Part shown: positions 20,670 to 29,182 of the stretch, piece after piece
How positions within the stretch are numbered: position 1 is the first letter of the stretch
Layout: each line of letters begins with the position of its first letter
Assembly (NCBI RefSeq): GCF_000833025.1
Contig: NZ_CP010817.1
Span: 1,550,001 to 1,614,000 of the forward strand
DNA length: 64,000 nt
Source of the DNA: Myroides profundi
GTDB taxonomy: Bacteria; Bacteroidota; Bacteroidia; Flavobacteriales; Flavobacteriaceae
Direction: 5' to 3'
The notes under the pieces: model-generated
The model's input: only the letters and a program-made list of their open reading frames with translations
Told to the model about the DNA's origin: nothing
Databases searched by the model: none
Position numbers and translations under genes: made by a program

Positions 20670-21515
20670 ATGAAAATAATCGTCGATAGTGGTTCCACTA
20701 AGGCTGATTGGATTTTCTTTGACCAGAATAATAATGTTATAACTTCGGTGACTAGTTTAGGACTAAATCCCGAAGTTATTACTTTAGATGAGTTCTTTAC
20801 CCGCGTTAATACAGTGCCTGATATCTGTAAGAATAAAGACGAGGTTAAGGAACTTTATTTTTATGGTTCAGGGTGTGGGTCTGATCGTACAAAAAATATC
20901 GTTAAAAGATTTGCTGAAGATTACTTTGCGAATTGTAAAAACATTAATGTCCACGAAGATACTTATGCTGCTATTTACGCGACTGTAGGAAAAGGAGAGG
21001 AAGGAATAGTTTGTATTAATGGTACAGGATCTAATGTCTCTTATTTTGATGGAAATAAAGTATATCAGAGAATAGAGTCCTTAGGTTTTATGGCTATGGA
21101 TGATTGTAGTGGAAGTGCACTCGGTAGATTGATAATCAAGAGTTTCTTTTTAAAAATGATGCCTAAAGAATTAGCAGATTTATTTAAAAGTAAATACGAT
21201 GTAGATGCTGATGTAGTGAAGTACAATTTTTATAAGAAAGAAAACCCTAATGCTTATATGGCTTCCTTTTTGCCATTTTTAATAGAGCATAAGGATAAAA
21301 CTTTTTTTAAAGATATGATCAAAGAACAAATTACTTTCTTTATAAATCATTATATCAAGAATAATCCTGAGTATAGCACAGTGCCAGTTCATTTTGTTGG
21401 TTCTGTAGCTTATTTTTTACAAGACGAGTTTAGAGAGCTATTAGCAGATCATAATATTCAAGTAGGGAAAATAATTCAAAAACCATTAGACGGATTAATC
21501 GAATATCATAAATAG
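20670..21515 (+). CDS. BadF/BadG-type N-acetylglucosamine kinase-like protein
   Basis: 281 residues, ASKHA fold: phosphate-1 motif 'IVDSGSTKADWIFFD' at the N-terminus, phosphate-2 'EEGIVCINGTGSNVSYF' near 110-126, and an adenosine motif 'HFVGSVAYFL' near 245. This is the BadF/BadG/BcrA/D ATPase superfamily branch that contains eukaryotic-type GlcNAc kinases. By context (13 bases after gap, 8 bases before mgsA) a role in sugar phosphorylation is likely, but the sugar cannot be read from the sequence. Confidence 0.8.
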   Translation: MKIIVDSGSTKADWIFFDQNNNVITSVTSLGLNPEVITLDEFFTRVNTVPDICKNKDEVKELYFYGSGCGSDRTKNIVKRFAEDYFANCKNINVHEDTYAAIYATVGKGEEGIVCINGTGSNVSYFDGNKVYQRIESLGFMAMDDCSGSALGRLIIKSFFLKMMPKELADLFKSKYDVDADVVKYNFYKKENPNAYMASFLPFLIEHKDKTFFKDMIKEQITFFINHYIKNNPEYSTVPVHFVGSVAYFLQDEFRELLADHNIQVGKIIQKPLDGLIEYHK

Positions 21516-21523
21516 TAAGGAGT

Positions 21524-21898
21524 ATGGAAATAGCAATTGTAGCACACGATGCTAAGAAGAAAGAAATGTTAGAGTTTATCAAAAAAAACAGAGAAATTCT
21601 ATCAAGTGAAGGAATATCATTGATTGGTACAGGGACTACAGGAAGTATGGCTGAGGATGCAGGTTTTAAAGTGAAGCGTATGCTATCAGGACCACTAGGA
21701 GGGGATGCTCAGATTGCTGCAAGAGTTGCGGAAGGAAAGACTTCAATGGTTTTATTCTTTAAAGACCCTCTAGGAAAACACCCACATGAGCCAGACATTA
21801 ATATGTTGTTACGAGTATGTGATGTACACAATGTACCTTTGGCAACAAATGAAGCTTCAGCTCAATTGTTGTTAAACGCTATAAGTACAATAAAATAA
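21524..21898 (+). CDS. mgsA: Methylglyoxal synthase
   Basis: 124 residues, a complete single-domain MgsA. Phosphate-binding 'GTGTTGSM' at 35-42, catalytic Asp61 in 'GPLGGDAQIAARV', and 'DPLGKHPHEPDI' with His86/His88. It converts dihydroxyacetone phosphate to methylglyoxal and phosphate, relieving phosphate starvation in glycolysis. It closes the pfkA-gap-kinase-mgsA operon, so the bypass is co-expressed with the enzymes on either side of the triose-phosphate node. No glyoxalase gene is nearby. Confidence 0.95.
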   Translation: MEIAIVAHDAKKKEMLEFIKKNREILSSEGISLIGTGTTGSMAEDAGFKVKRMLSGPLGGDAQIAARVAEGKTSMVLFFKDPLGKHPHEPDINMLLRVCDVHNVPLATNEASAQLLLNAISTIK

Positions 21899-21936
21899 GG
21901 AACTTCTAGAAAAAACTAGACGAATATAGAAGGAAT

Positions 21937-21959
21937 AGGCGCATAAGTATTATGTGCCT
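21937..21959 (+). terminator. Terminator of glycolytic operon
   Basis: Arms AGGCGCATA (21937-21945) and TATGTGCCT (21951-21959, one G-U pair), followed by a run of seven T. Confidence 0.85.
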
Positions 21960-21994
21960 TTTTTTGTTGGTAAAAACTTGCGTACCTGTGACAA

Positions 21995-22117
21995 TTACTT
22001 TTTCGCAATTACAGATGGATAAAAATTTTTAAATAGCTCATTTACAGAATTGATAGCAAGAACTCTGTTTCTTCTCAGCATTAATTGAGATGCTAAAGAT
22101 GGTTTTGTATTGACTTG
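21995..22117 (-). pseudogene. Possible C-terminal gene remnant
   Basis: A minus-strand open stretch of 40 codons, from a TAG at 22118-22120 to a TAA at 21995, reads like real protein (for example LRRNRVLAINSVNELFKNFY) unlike other frames here. The only ATG is at 22079-22081, leaving 28 residues. It may be the tail of a decayed gene, perhaps carried by the inverted-repeat structure immediately next to it. I cannot name the family and it may be chance. Confidence 0.2.
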
Positions 22118-22220
22118 CTAGGGGATTGCTTGCGGGTTTCTTGCACATTTCTTCGAGAAAGAGAGCTTCTGGGCAAGGAAAGTCCTAGAAAACCCCTAGT
22201 AATCCCCTAGAAAGTGCAAG
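22114..22220. repeat. Inverted-repeat structure, possible small element
   Basis: CTTGC (22114-22118) and TAGGGGATT (22119-22127) on the left are answered by AATCCCCTA (22201-22209) and GCAAG (22216-22220) on the right, with further partial complementarity inside (GGGTTT near 22134 and AAACCC near 22190). The region is noticeably more G+C-rich than its surroundings. The rest of the 21899-22557 gap holds the operon terminator, the possible remnant, and AT-rich sequence in which I see nothing. Confidence 0.4.
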
Positions 22221-22557
22221 CTGAACGTTGATATTATTCTTAAATAATAAAGTCATAATTCGTGTTTTAGTTTAATAAATGTAATAACAGATACATGTAT
22301 CGTTTGAATCTAAGATTTGTTAAAGAGTGAATTAAATAAAATTAGAATACTCTCGTATGTATTAGATTATAAAGAGTACTCTAGAGATAAATAGGCATGG
22401 TGTTTGGGATAGTCTAGTATGTTTTTTAATTACATAGCTGTTATTTTAAAAGGACTAATTTTTTTAAGAAGCAAAATAAAAGATGTTATATTTTGTTTAA
22501 TTGCTTTCGAGTAATTAATTAAATAGCTAATTTAGTAGAAATCAAACTTGTCATATT

Positions 22558-23613
22558 ATGAAAAAAATAAAAAGAGTGTTTACAGGTGCTTTGGTTTTAG
22601 GAGCATTTGTCTTTGGTTTGTCTGAAGCGGAAGCTTGTACAAGAGTTGTTTATAAAGGACCTAATAATACAGTTATTACAGGGCGCTCAATGGATTGGAA
22701 AGAAGAAATTATGCCTAATATTTGGGTATTTCCAAGAGGAATGGAACGCAATGGAGAAGTAGGGAAGGCTTCTGTAAAATGGAAGTCTAAGTATGGAAGT
22801 GTTGTTACTTCTGCTTTTGATATCGCTACTACAGATGGTATGAACGAGAAAGGGCTTGTGGCTAATATCTTATGGTTAGTAGAGTCTAAATATCCTGAGT
22901 ATAATCCTGATGGAAAAGATAAGGGGATTAGCTTAGCAGCTTGGGCACAATATGTTTTAGATAATTATGCAAGTGTTGATGAAGCAGTTAAGGATCTGCA
23001 AAAGAATCCTATTATCGTAGTAACTGCTAATACGCCAGGACGTACTTCTTTAGCTACTGTTCACTTAACAATTTCTGATGCGCAAGGTGATAATGCTATT
23101 TTTGAATTTATTGATGGTAAACTGAAGATATATCATGATCCTTCATATACTGTGGTGACTAATTCTCCTACTTATGATAAGCAATTAGCGATTAGAGATT
23201 ATTGGAATTATTTGCCAGGAAATAAAGTGTTGCCTGGTACAGGTAGATCTGAAGATCGTTTTGCACGTGCTTCATACTATGCAACTGCGGTAGAACAAAG
23301 TGCTGATGAGCGCGTTTCTGTAGGTGCTGTATTTAGTATTGTACGTAATGTATCTGTGCCTTATGGAGTGCATATAGATGGAGAACCTAATTTATCTTCT
23401 ACTAAGTGGAGAACGGTTTCTGATCAGAAGAATTTAGTGTATTATTATGAAGATCCGATTGCGTTAACACCAATATGGCTTGATTTAAAAACAATTGATT
23501 TTAGTGAAAAGGCTGGAGTTAGAAAGTTAGATGTTTCTAAGAAACAGCAGTACGCAGGTGTTGTAAATAGTAAATTAGAGAAAACTAAAGCTTTTCAGTT
23601 TTTAGGAATCTAG
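22558..23613 (+). CDS. Secreted choloylglycine hydrolase-family amidase
   Basis: 351 residues of the Ntn-hydrolase family with penicillin V acylases and bile-salt hydrolases. The signal peptide ends in SEAEA and Cys27 follows directly, so signal cleavage itself would expose the N-terminal nucleophile. Spacing to Arg43 and Asp46 ('GRSMDW') is +16 and +19, as in bile-salt hydrolase (Cys2, Arg18, Asp21). 'DGMNEKGLVANILW' and 'VVTNSPTYD' supply the other conserved asparagine regions. Expected reaction is hydrolysis of a linear amide; substrates could be bile-salt-like, penicillin V or acyl-homoserine lactone. Stand-alone gene with a strong terminator. Confidence 0.85.
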   Translation: MKKIKRVFTGALVLGAFVFGLSEAEACTRVVYKGPNNTVITGRSMDWKEEIMPNIWVFPRGMERNGEVGKASVKWKSKYGSVVTSAFDIATTDGMNEKGLVANILWLVESKYPEYNPDGKDKGISLAAWAQYVLDNYASVDEAVKDLQKNPIIVVTANTPGRTSLATVHLTISDAQGDNAIFEFIDGKLKIYHDPSYTVVTNSPTYDKQLAIRDYWNYLPGNKVLPGTGRSEDRFARASYYATAVEQSADERVSVGAVFSIVRNVSVPYGVHIDGEPNLSSTKWRTVSDQKNLVYYYEDPIALTPIWLDLKTIDFSEKAGVRKLDVSKKQQYAGVVNSKLEKTKAFQFLGI

Positions 23614-23627
23614 AAGTAAAAAATAAG

Positions 23628-23677
23628 ACTACTAAAAAGGGGTGATTATTAATTAATAATCACCCCTTTTTAGTAGT
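23628..23677. terminator. Bidirectional terminator
   Basis: Perfect 23-bp inverted repeat (23628-23650 and 23655-23677, loop AATT) between the convergent amidase and ridA genes. The central AAAAAGGGGTG/CACCCCTTTTT works in both directions. Confidence 0.9.
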
Positions 23678-23688
23678 GTACTTTCTGT

Positions 23689-24069
23689 TTATTTAGAAGC
23701 TATCATAGATATTTCTACATTTACATTTCTAGGTAACTTTACTACCTGAATACATTCTCTAGCAGGCGCTGTAGCGGCTGTAAAGAAGCTTCCGTATATC
23801 TCGTTTACTTTAGCGAAGTCATTCATATCTGTTAAGAAAATAGTTGCTTTAACAACGTTTTCGAATGTCATATTTGCTGCTTCTAGTATCGCTTGTAGAT
23901 TAGCCATTACTTGTTTTGCTTCGTCTTCAATACCTGTTGTTACAAGCGTTTCTGTAGCTTGATTAAAAGGGATTTGACCTGAGATGAATAATAAGTCACC
24001 AGTCATTACTGAGTGATTGTATGGTCCGATTGGCGCAGGTGCCTTGTCTGAATTGATAATTTTCTTCAT
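23689..24069 (-). CDS. ridA: RidA family enamine/imine deaminase
   Basis: 126 residues, complete. 'KAPAPIGPYNHSV' at the N-terminus, 'GDLLFISGQIPFN', and the active-site region 'APARECIQVVKLPRNVNVEIS' with the conserved Arg and late Glu. RidA hydrolyses reactive 2-aminoacrylate and related imines released by PLP enzymes, acting as a cytosolic trimer. Located downstream of lptD on the same strand but separated by a terminator, so it is probably expressed on its own at least in part. Confidence 0.93.
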   Translation of the reverse strand: MKKIINSDKAPAPIGPYNHSVMTGDLLFISGQIPFNQATETLVTTGIEDEAKQVMANLQAILEAANMTFENVVKATIFLTDMNDFAKVNEIYGSFFTAATAPARECIQVVKLPRNVNVEISMIASK

Positions 24070-24087
24070 AAAGTATAGTTTTAAAAA

Positions 24088-24118
24088 AAGAGGAGGAGTA
24101 AAAATACGCCTCCTCTTT
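24088..24118 (-). terminator. Terminator after lptD
   Basis: Arms AAAGAGGAGG (24088-24097) and CCTCCTCTTT (24109-24118), followed on the minus strand by a T-run. It sits between the lptD stop and the ridA start. Confidence 0.8.
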
Positions 24119-24129
24119 CTGAATTATTT

Positions 24130-26829
24130 TTATCTGTATATTTTGTCTGGAGCTTTACGTTTTTCCCACTTGATATCACTTAACATTGATGAGCGAATAC
24201 CAATAAAGAATCCCCAACTAGTATAGGTTCCGATAGGTACCCAAGAGAAGTCCATTCTCCAACTCTTTAAGTCACGTTCAAACCTTAATTGAGTAAAAGT
24301 AACTCCTTTCTGAACAAAGTCATAACCTGTAGAGAAACCAACTTTCCAATTAGGTGTTACATCTAGATTTCCAGATACCATGACGGAGTTATTGACGATT
24401 TCGTTCTGCCTCGATGAGTTGTTATAAGTCATGGAGTAGGCAAAGGTTAAATCCCAAGGTAGTTTAGCATTAAAGAAACCACCAAAAGGTTTGTCTTCAT
24501 CATCATCACTCAGTGTACTTCTTTTTTGATTACCTAACTCTACAGCTCTACCAAATAAATCATCAGCACGTCCACCATTGTCTAGAGAGTTTTGATTCTT
24601 TTTGTCTTCAGCATTACCGAACATAGCATCTTTACTAGATAGAGACCAGTTTACAGTCATATTAGCACTTGTCAGACGGAATAAACTTCCTCCATTGTTA
24701 ATGTTGTAAGTATCTATACGTCTATTGTTATTGTCTAAAGCATAAGGGTCAAGTGTTGCTCCAAAGTTAATTTGCATTTTATCTTTAAATAGAGCTGTAC
24801 CAGCACTTACACGTACAGGAGACCACTTCAGTGAGTCAGCAGACATATTATAACTCGTAGAGAAGTTTAAGCTGTTTAAAAGCATTACTTTTCTCGGTTC
24901 ACCTTTTTCATTATCATCATCTCTAACTTTCGCTTCAAAAGTGTTGCTTAAGTTAAAGTTCATCATATTAGAGTTATATCTTCCAGGAGCTCCAAAAATA
25001 CCATTTTGGAAACGAGTATAATCTTGGAATGTTTGTCCTGTAGCATCTATGGCGTAAGTGTCATAGTACTGTTCAAAACTAGGTGTGTAAGAATACCCAA
25101 CGCTTGGACGCATTACATGACGTATAGCTTGGATTCTTTTGTCTTCTCCAAAGTTGAATGTACCATAAATAGTTGTTCCAATACTTGCATTAGCATTATA
25201 CGTTCTAAAGCTGTCGAATCCATTTACTCTAATGTCATCAACCTTATTAGTCTGTGCGTTGTATTTTTTCTCTATGGTATTGAAGTACCAAACTTCATTA
25301 TAAGAAGCACCTGCCGTTACAGAGAAGTGTTTGAATATTTTGAAGTTGGTTGCAATTGGAATACTGTGTTGGAACCCTGTGTTTAAACTGTCGAACATTT
25401 CTCTTTTAAAGAAGTAATCTTCGTGTGTTTTTACACGGTTTTCTCCACGTACAGAATACGAGAAGTTTAAGTTTTTAATAATACCTTTTTTAGAACCATA
25501 TTTTGGAGCAAAAGGGAATACACGATCTACGTTTACTTGTAATGTAGGAAGAGTCATGTTAATCTCCTTTGTATTTGTTGATTGAGAGTGAGTAGCAGTA
25601 AGTGACATATTCACTTGTGGTACACTTTCGAAAGTACGTTGGTAACTAACAGATGAGCTCATGGTGTTATTCATAGAAGCTCCTACGTTATAGGTATTGT
25701 TTGATTGTCTGAAGTACTGGCTACTACCTAAGTTTACAGACGCAGAGAATCGTGAGTTAGGATTGGCTTTACCATCTTGACTGTGATTCCACTGAATATT
25801 GTATAACTTGCTAGATGCGTAATCTGGAAGTCCTTTTTCAGAGAAGATATTGTTTTCGTAACGGATTAAAACACGTCCGTTATATTTATAACGTTGAGCA
25901 TAAGAACTGTTAAATCTCAATCCCCAGCTACCATTAGTATAGTAGTCTCCCAATACGTTTAAATCCATTTTATCACTTATCGCAAAGTAATAACCACCAT
26001 TCTGAATATAGTATCCTTGTTGATTAGTATCACCAAAACTTGGGATGATAAATCCTGATTCAGCTTTTTCTGACATCGGGAAAAAGGCGAAAGGCAATCC
26101 TAGTGGTGTAGGTACATCAGCAATCACCATATTGGTAACTCCTGTAACTACTTTTTTGCCAGGTACTAACTTAACCTTATTGGTACGGAAGTAGTATTCA
26201 GGATCATCTAAATCTTTAGCAGTAGTAAAGATTACATCTTTCATGAAGTAAACAGAGTCATTCTCTTTTTTACTCACTTCTGCTTTAATTCTAAATTCAC
26301 CTTGTGAAGTACGAGATTTAAAAACTAATGCTTTTTTTGTTTTTGTATTGAAGCGGATAGAATCTGGTTCTACGATCTGTGATCCTTGTTTAAAAACAGG
26401 GTATTGCGACATATTACCAACACTATCTTTAATACCTCCTGCATAGATTTCACTTTTTTCATAATTGAAAATGATCTTACCCGCAGTTAGTTCATAATCC
26501 TGATAGCGTATTTCAGCTTCATTATATAATGTAATTTCTTTTTTTGCTAAGTTTAGGGCTTCATAGTCTTTTGCTTTTCTATAAACCATTTCTTCAAGAA
26601 GAGGTTTATTAGCAGGAACTATGGTGTCTTTTTGTTTTTTAAGTGTATCCTGGATAGAGGGTACAGCAAGTTTGTCTATAGTATCTGAAGTGGTAACTAT
26701 AGAATCTCTTTTTAGTGTAGTATTTACAGCTGTAAATTTCTTATTGTTGTCTTGTGCAATCCCTTTTTGTGTTAAAGTTGCTCCAAAAACCAATAAAATG
26801 AAAACGATATTAAAAATATTTGTTCGCAA
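24130..26829 (-). CDS. lptD: LPS-assembly outer-membrane protein LptD
   Basis: 899 residues. After a signal peptide and a Thr/Lys-rich linker comes an OstA/LptA-like jellyroll segment (about 95-230: 'ELTAGKIIFNYEKSEIYAGG', 'VYFMKDVIFTTAKDLDDPEY') and then a large beta-barrel with many aromatic-ended strands ('PVRVSAGTALFKDKMQINFG', 'VGFSTGYDFVQKGVT'). This layout matches the Bacteroidota LptD that inserts lipopolysaccharide in the outer leaflet. The ATG at 26827-26829 directly precedes a hydrophobic signal (FNIVFILLVFGATL). It is divergent from the amiC operon across a 121-base promoter region. Confidence 0.88.
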   Translation of the reverse strand: MRTNIFNIVFILLVFGATLTQKGIAQDNNKKFTAVNTTLKRDSIVTTSDTIDKLAVPSIQDTLKKQKDTIVPANKPLLEEMVYRKAKDYEALNLAKKEITLYNEAEIRYQDYELTAGKIIFNYEKSEIYAGGIKDSVGNMSQYPVFKQGSQIVEPDSIRFNTKTKKALVFKSRTSQGEFRIKAEVSKKENDSVYFMKDVIFTTAKDLDDPEYYFRTNKVKLVPGKKVVTGVTNMVIADVPTPLGLPFAFFPMSEKAESGFIIPSFGDTNQQGYYIQNGGYYFAISDKMDLNVLGDYYTNGSWGLRFNSSYAQRYKYNGRVLIRYENNIFSEKGLPDYASSKLYNIQWNHSQDGKANPNSRFSASVNLGSSQYFRQSNNTYNVGASMNNTMSSSVSYQRTFESVPQVNMSLTATHSQSTNTKEINMTLPTLQVNVDRVFPFAPKYGSKKGIIKNLNFSYSVRGENRVKTHEDYFFKREMFDSLNTGFQHSIPIATNFKIFKHFSVTAGASYNEVWYFNTIEKKYNAQTNKVDDIRVNGFDSFRTYNANASIGTTIYGTFNFGEDKRIQAIRHVMRPSVGYSYTPSFEQYYDTYAIDATGQTFQDYTRFQNGIFGAPGRYNSNMMNFNLSNTFEAKVRDDDNEKGEPRKVMLLNSLNFSTSYNMSADSLKWSPVRVSAGTALFKDKMQINFGATLDPYALDNNNRRIDTYNINNGGSLFRLTSANMTVNWSLSSKDAMFGNAEDKKNQNSLDNGGRADDLFGRAVELGNQKRSTLSDDDEDKPFGGFFNAKLPWDLTFAYSMTYNNSSRQNEIVNNSVMVSGNLDVTPNWKVGFSTGYDFVQKGVTFTQLRFERDLKSWRMDFSWVPIGTYTSWGFFIGIRSSMLSDIKWEKRKAPDKIYR

Positions 26830-26851
26830 ACCTATATATATGCTATTTTTG
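26819..26851 (+). promoter_or_regulatory. Candidate amiC operon promoter
   Basis: TTTG (26819-26822), 21 bases, TATTTTTG (26844-26851), an exact TAnnTTTG box. The -33 box lies inside the first codons of divergent lptD. It predicts a leader of about 95 bases before the amidase ATG. Confidence 0.5.
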
Positions 26852-26950
26852 TAAAATTAAGCGCGTTGTTTTTAACGTGTCAAACTTACATATATTTTTT
26901 TTGAAAATGTATTTTTATTTAAATTATAAAACGTTATAAATATCATTTAT

Positions 26951-28096
26951 ATGAATTACAGTCGTTCTAAACTGTTTGCCTTACTAGCCATTCTTTTCCT
27001 GAGTTTCTCTATACAAGCACAGAATGGGAAAAAATTTAAAGTTGTATTAGATCCTGGACATGGAGGAAAAGATACTGGTACTAACCATAAGAAGAATGTA
27101 GAAAAGGATATTGTATTAGCAGTAGCTTTAGAGGTAGGTAAGATATTAGAAAAACAATCTGATATAGAAGTGTTCTATACTCGTAAGACAGATGTGTTTG
27201 TACCTGTAAAGGAAAGATCAGTATTAGCTAATGATAATAATGGAAACGTATTTGTATCTATTCACTGTAATGGTGTGAATAGTGAGGCTGCTTCAGGGAC
27301 AGAGACTTATGTGATGGGTCTTAGTAAGAATAAATCTAACCTAGATGTAGCTAAGACGGAGAACTCCGTGATTATGATGGAGGATGATTATAAGACAAAG
27401 TATGCAGGCTTTGACCCTTCTTCTCCAGAGTCTATTATTGGATTGACACTATTACAGGAAGATTATATTCATCAGAGTATTGATTTAGCAAGTAGAGTAC
27501 AAGATGGTTTTACAAATGATCTGAAGAGAAAGAATAGAGGAGTAAAACAAGGTCCGTTCTGGGTATTACACGGAGCTTTTATGCCTAGTATATTGATAGA
27601 GTTAGGGTTTGTATCTAATACAGCTGAAGGAAACTATTTGACTTCAAGTAAAGGACAGAAAGAATTAGCACGTTCTATAGCACAAGGGATTATTGATTAT
27701 AAAGCGGCTTATTATGGAGGTAGTAAAACTCTAGTATTAGCAGATTCTAATGATAAAGCAGCAGCTAAAGCTGATAATAGTAGAAAGACTACAACTAATG
27801 AGACAACTACTAATTCTCGAAAAGAAAGTAGTTCAAACACGAATAAAGTTGTTTTTAAAGTGCAAATTGCAGCAGGATCAAAAGTGTTAGCTTTAAAACC
27901 TGAGAATTTTAAAGGACTAAGAGGAGTGACGACAATGCGCGCAGGAAATCTTAGTAGATATTATTACGGGGAGACAAGTGACTATGAGACAGCGAAACAA
28001 AATCAGAAAGTAGCAAAGGATAAAGGACACAGTTCTGCATTTATTGTAGCATTCAAGGATGGTAAAGTGATTACAGTAGAGGAAGCATTAAAATAA
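26951..28096 (+). CDS. N-acetylmuramoyl-L-alanine amidase with SPOR-like tail
   Basis: 381 residues. Signal peptide ends at IQAQ (23-24). Amidase_3 zinc-site residues are present: His37 in 'LDPGHGGKDTG', Glu51 in 'NVEKDIVL', His105 in 'VSIHCNG', and the catalytic Glu in 'ILIELGFVSN' (near 218). A Thr/Asn/Ser-rich linker (about 265-295) joins a C-terminal ~75-residue SPOR-like domain ('VFKVQIAAGSKVLALKP', 'YETAKQNQKVAKDKG'), which would bind denuded septal peptidoglycan. It cleaves peptide stems from glycan strands during division. First gene of an apparent five-gene operon. Confidence 0.92.
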   Translation: MNYSRSKLFALLAILFLSFSIQAQNGKKFKVVLDPGHGGKDTGTNHKKNVEKDIVLAVALEVGKILEKQSDIEVFYTRKTDVFVPVKERSVLANDNNGNVFVSIHCNGVNSEAASGTETYVMGLSKNKSNLDVAKTENSVIMMEDDYKTKYAGFDPSSPESIIGLTLLQEDYIHQSIDLASRVQDGFTNDLKRKNRGVKQGPFWVLHGAFMPSILIELGFVSNTAEGNYLTSSKGQKELARSIAQGIIDYKAAYYGGSKTLVLADSNDKAAAKADNSRKTTTNETTTNSRKESSSNTNKVVFKVQIAAGSKVLALKPENFKGLRGVTTMRAGNLSRYYYGETSDYETAKQNQKVAKDKGHSSAFIVAFKDGKVITVEEALK

Positions 28097-28152
28097 TATC
28101 AAGCGCTTTAGAAATAAAAGTTTATTTTTGCGTGTTATAAAAATGAAAAGTT

Positions 28153-29118
28153 TTGAAAATATCAAGAGAAATTAAAACAGCGATTTTAGTATTAGGAGCT
28201 ATTGCTTTGTTCATTTGGGGTTACTCATTTTTAAAAGGGAGAAACATATTTGATAACAGTACTAGATTTTATGTAGAATACGATAATGTAGAAGGATTGA
28301 CTACTTCTTCAACGGTTACCATTAATGGTTTAGTCGTAGGGAAAGTATCTAAGATTGATTTAGATAATACTTCAGGCAAATTAAAAGTTGAGTTATTAAT
28401 GACTCAAAAAGTCAATATATCTAAGAATAGTGTAGCTAAGATTTACTCTCCTGGATTATTAGGAGGTAAAGGGATTATGATAGATCCTTTATTTGGAGAT
28501 ACAAATTATGCTGAATCTGGACAAGTGCTAAAAGGAGAGGTAGTTTTAGATATGACTGAGAAGTTGACAAAACAAATCGAACCTTTACAGTTAAAAATAG
28601 AAGAGGCTTTAGCTAACTTAAATACGATGTTAGCTTCTGTTAATAATATAATGGATGAAAATACTCAACAGAGTTTAAAAAGTGCAATGACTCAATTAGA
28701 TGGTACTTTAGCAGGTGCTAATAAGTTGATGGCTACTACTAATCAGATGGTTGCAGCGACTCAGCCTAAGTTAGACGGTACATTGACTAACTTAAATACG
28801 ATGAGTAGCAACTTCGCTTCAATTTCTACAGATTTAAAAGCTTTGGATATCAAATCTACTTTTACTAACTTAGATAACGCTACTGCAAGTATGGATAAAA
28901 TCATGGGAGATATCCAAGGTGGTAAGGGATCAGTTGGTAAATTATTGAAAGACGAACAATTATATAGTAACTTAGAAGGAGCAAGTAAAGAATTAGAAGC
29001 TTTATTACGCGACTTAAAAGAACACCCAAAACGTTATGTACACTTCTCTTTATTTGGTAAGAAAGCGACACCTTATCAAGCGACAGAAGGAGAGAAAACT
29101 GCAGAGGTTAAGGAATAA
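28153..29118 (+). CDS. MlaD/MCE-domain protein
   Basis: 321 residues starting at TTG (28153); the nearby ATG at 28143 is in another frame and stops quickly. An N-terminal anchor (AILVLGAIALFIWGYSFLKG) precedes the MCE domain, about 38-115 ('FYVEYDNVEGLTTSSTVTIN', 'VYSPGLLGGKGI'-like 'IYSPGLLGGKGIMIDP'). The rest is helical with periodic Asn/Leu, as in the tunnel-forming tails of MCE proteins. Such proteins form hexameric rings that carry lipids across the periplasm. No MlaE permease or MlaF ATPase gene is next to it. It is 56 bases after the amidase gene. Confidence 0.88.
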   Translation: MKISREIKTAILVLGAIALFIWGYSFLKGRNIFDNSTRFYVEYDNVEGLTTSSTVTINGLVVGKVSKIDLDNTSGKLKVELLMTQKVNISKNSVAKIYSPGLLGGKGIMIDPLFGDTNYAESGQVLKGEVVLDMTEKLTKQIEPLQLKIEEALANLNTMLASVNNIMDENTQQSLKSAMTQLDGTLAGANKLMATTNQMVAATQPKLDGTLTNLNTMSSNFASISTDLKALDIKSTFTNLDNATASMDKIMGDIQGGKGSVGKLLKDEQLYSNLEGASKELEALLRDLKEHPKRYVHFSLFGKKATPYQATEGEKTAEVKE

Positions 29119-29182
29119 TAAACTAAACAACTAAACCAACTAACAAGAAAAACTAACAATTACTGAAACAATTATTACGACT

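Noticed and set aside
22252..22269. Third copy of the right end of the 158-bp element
   Set aside because: About 15 of 17 bases resemble it but nothing else of the element is present; too short to call.
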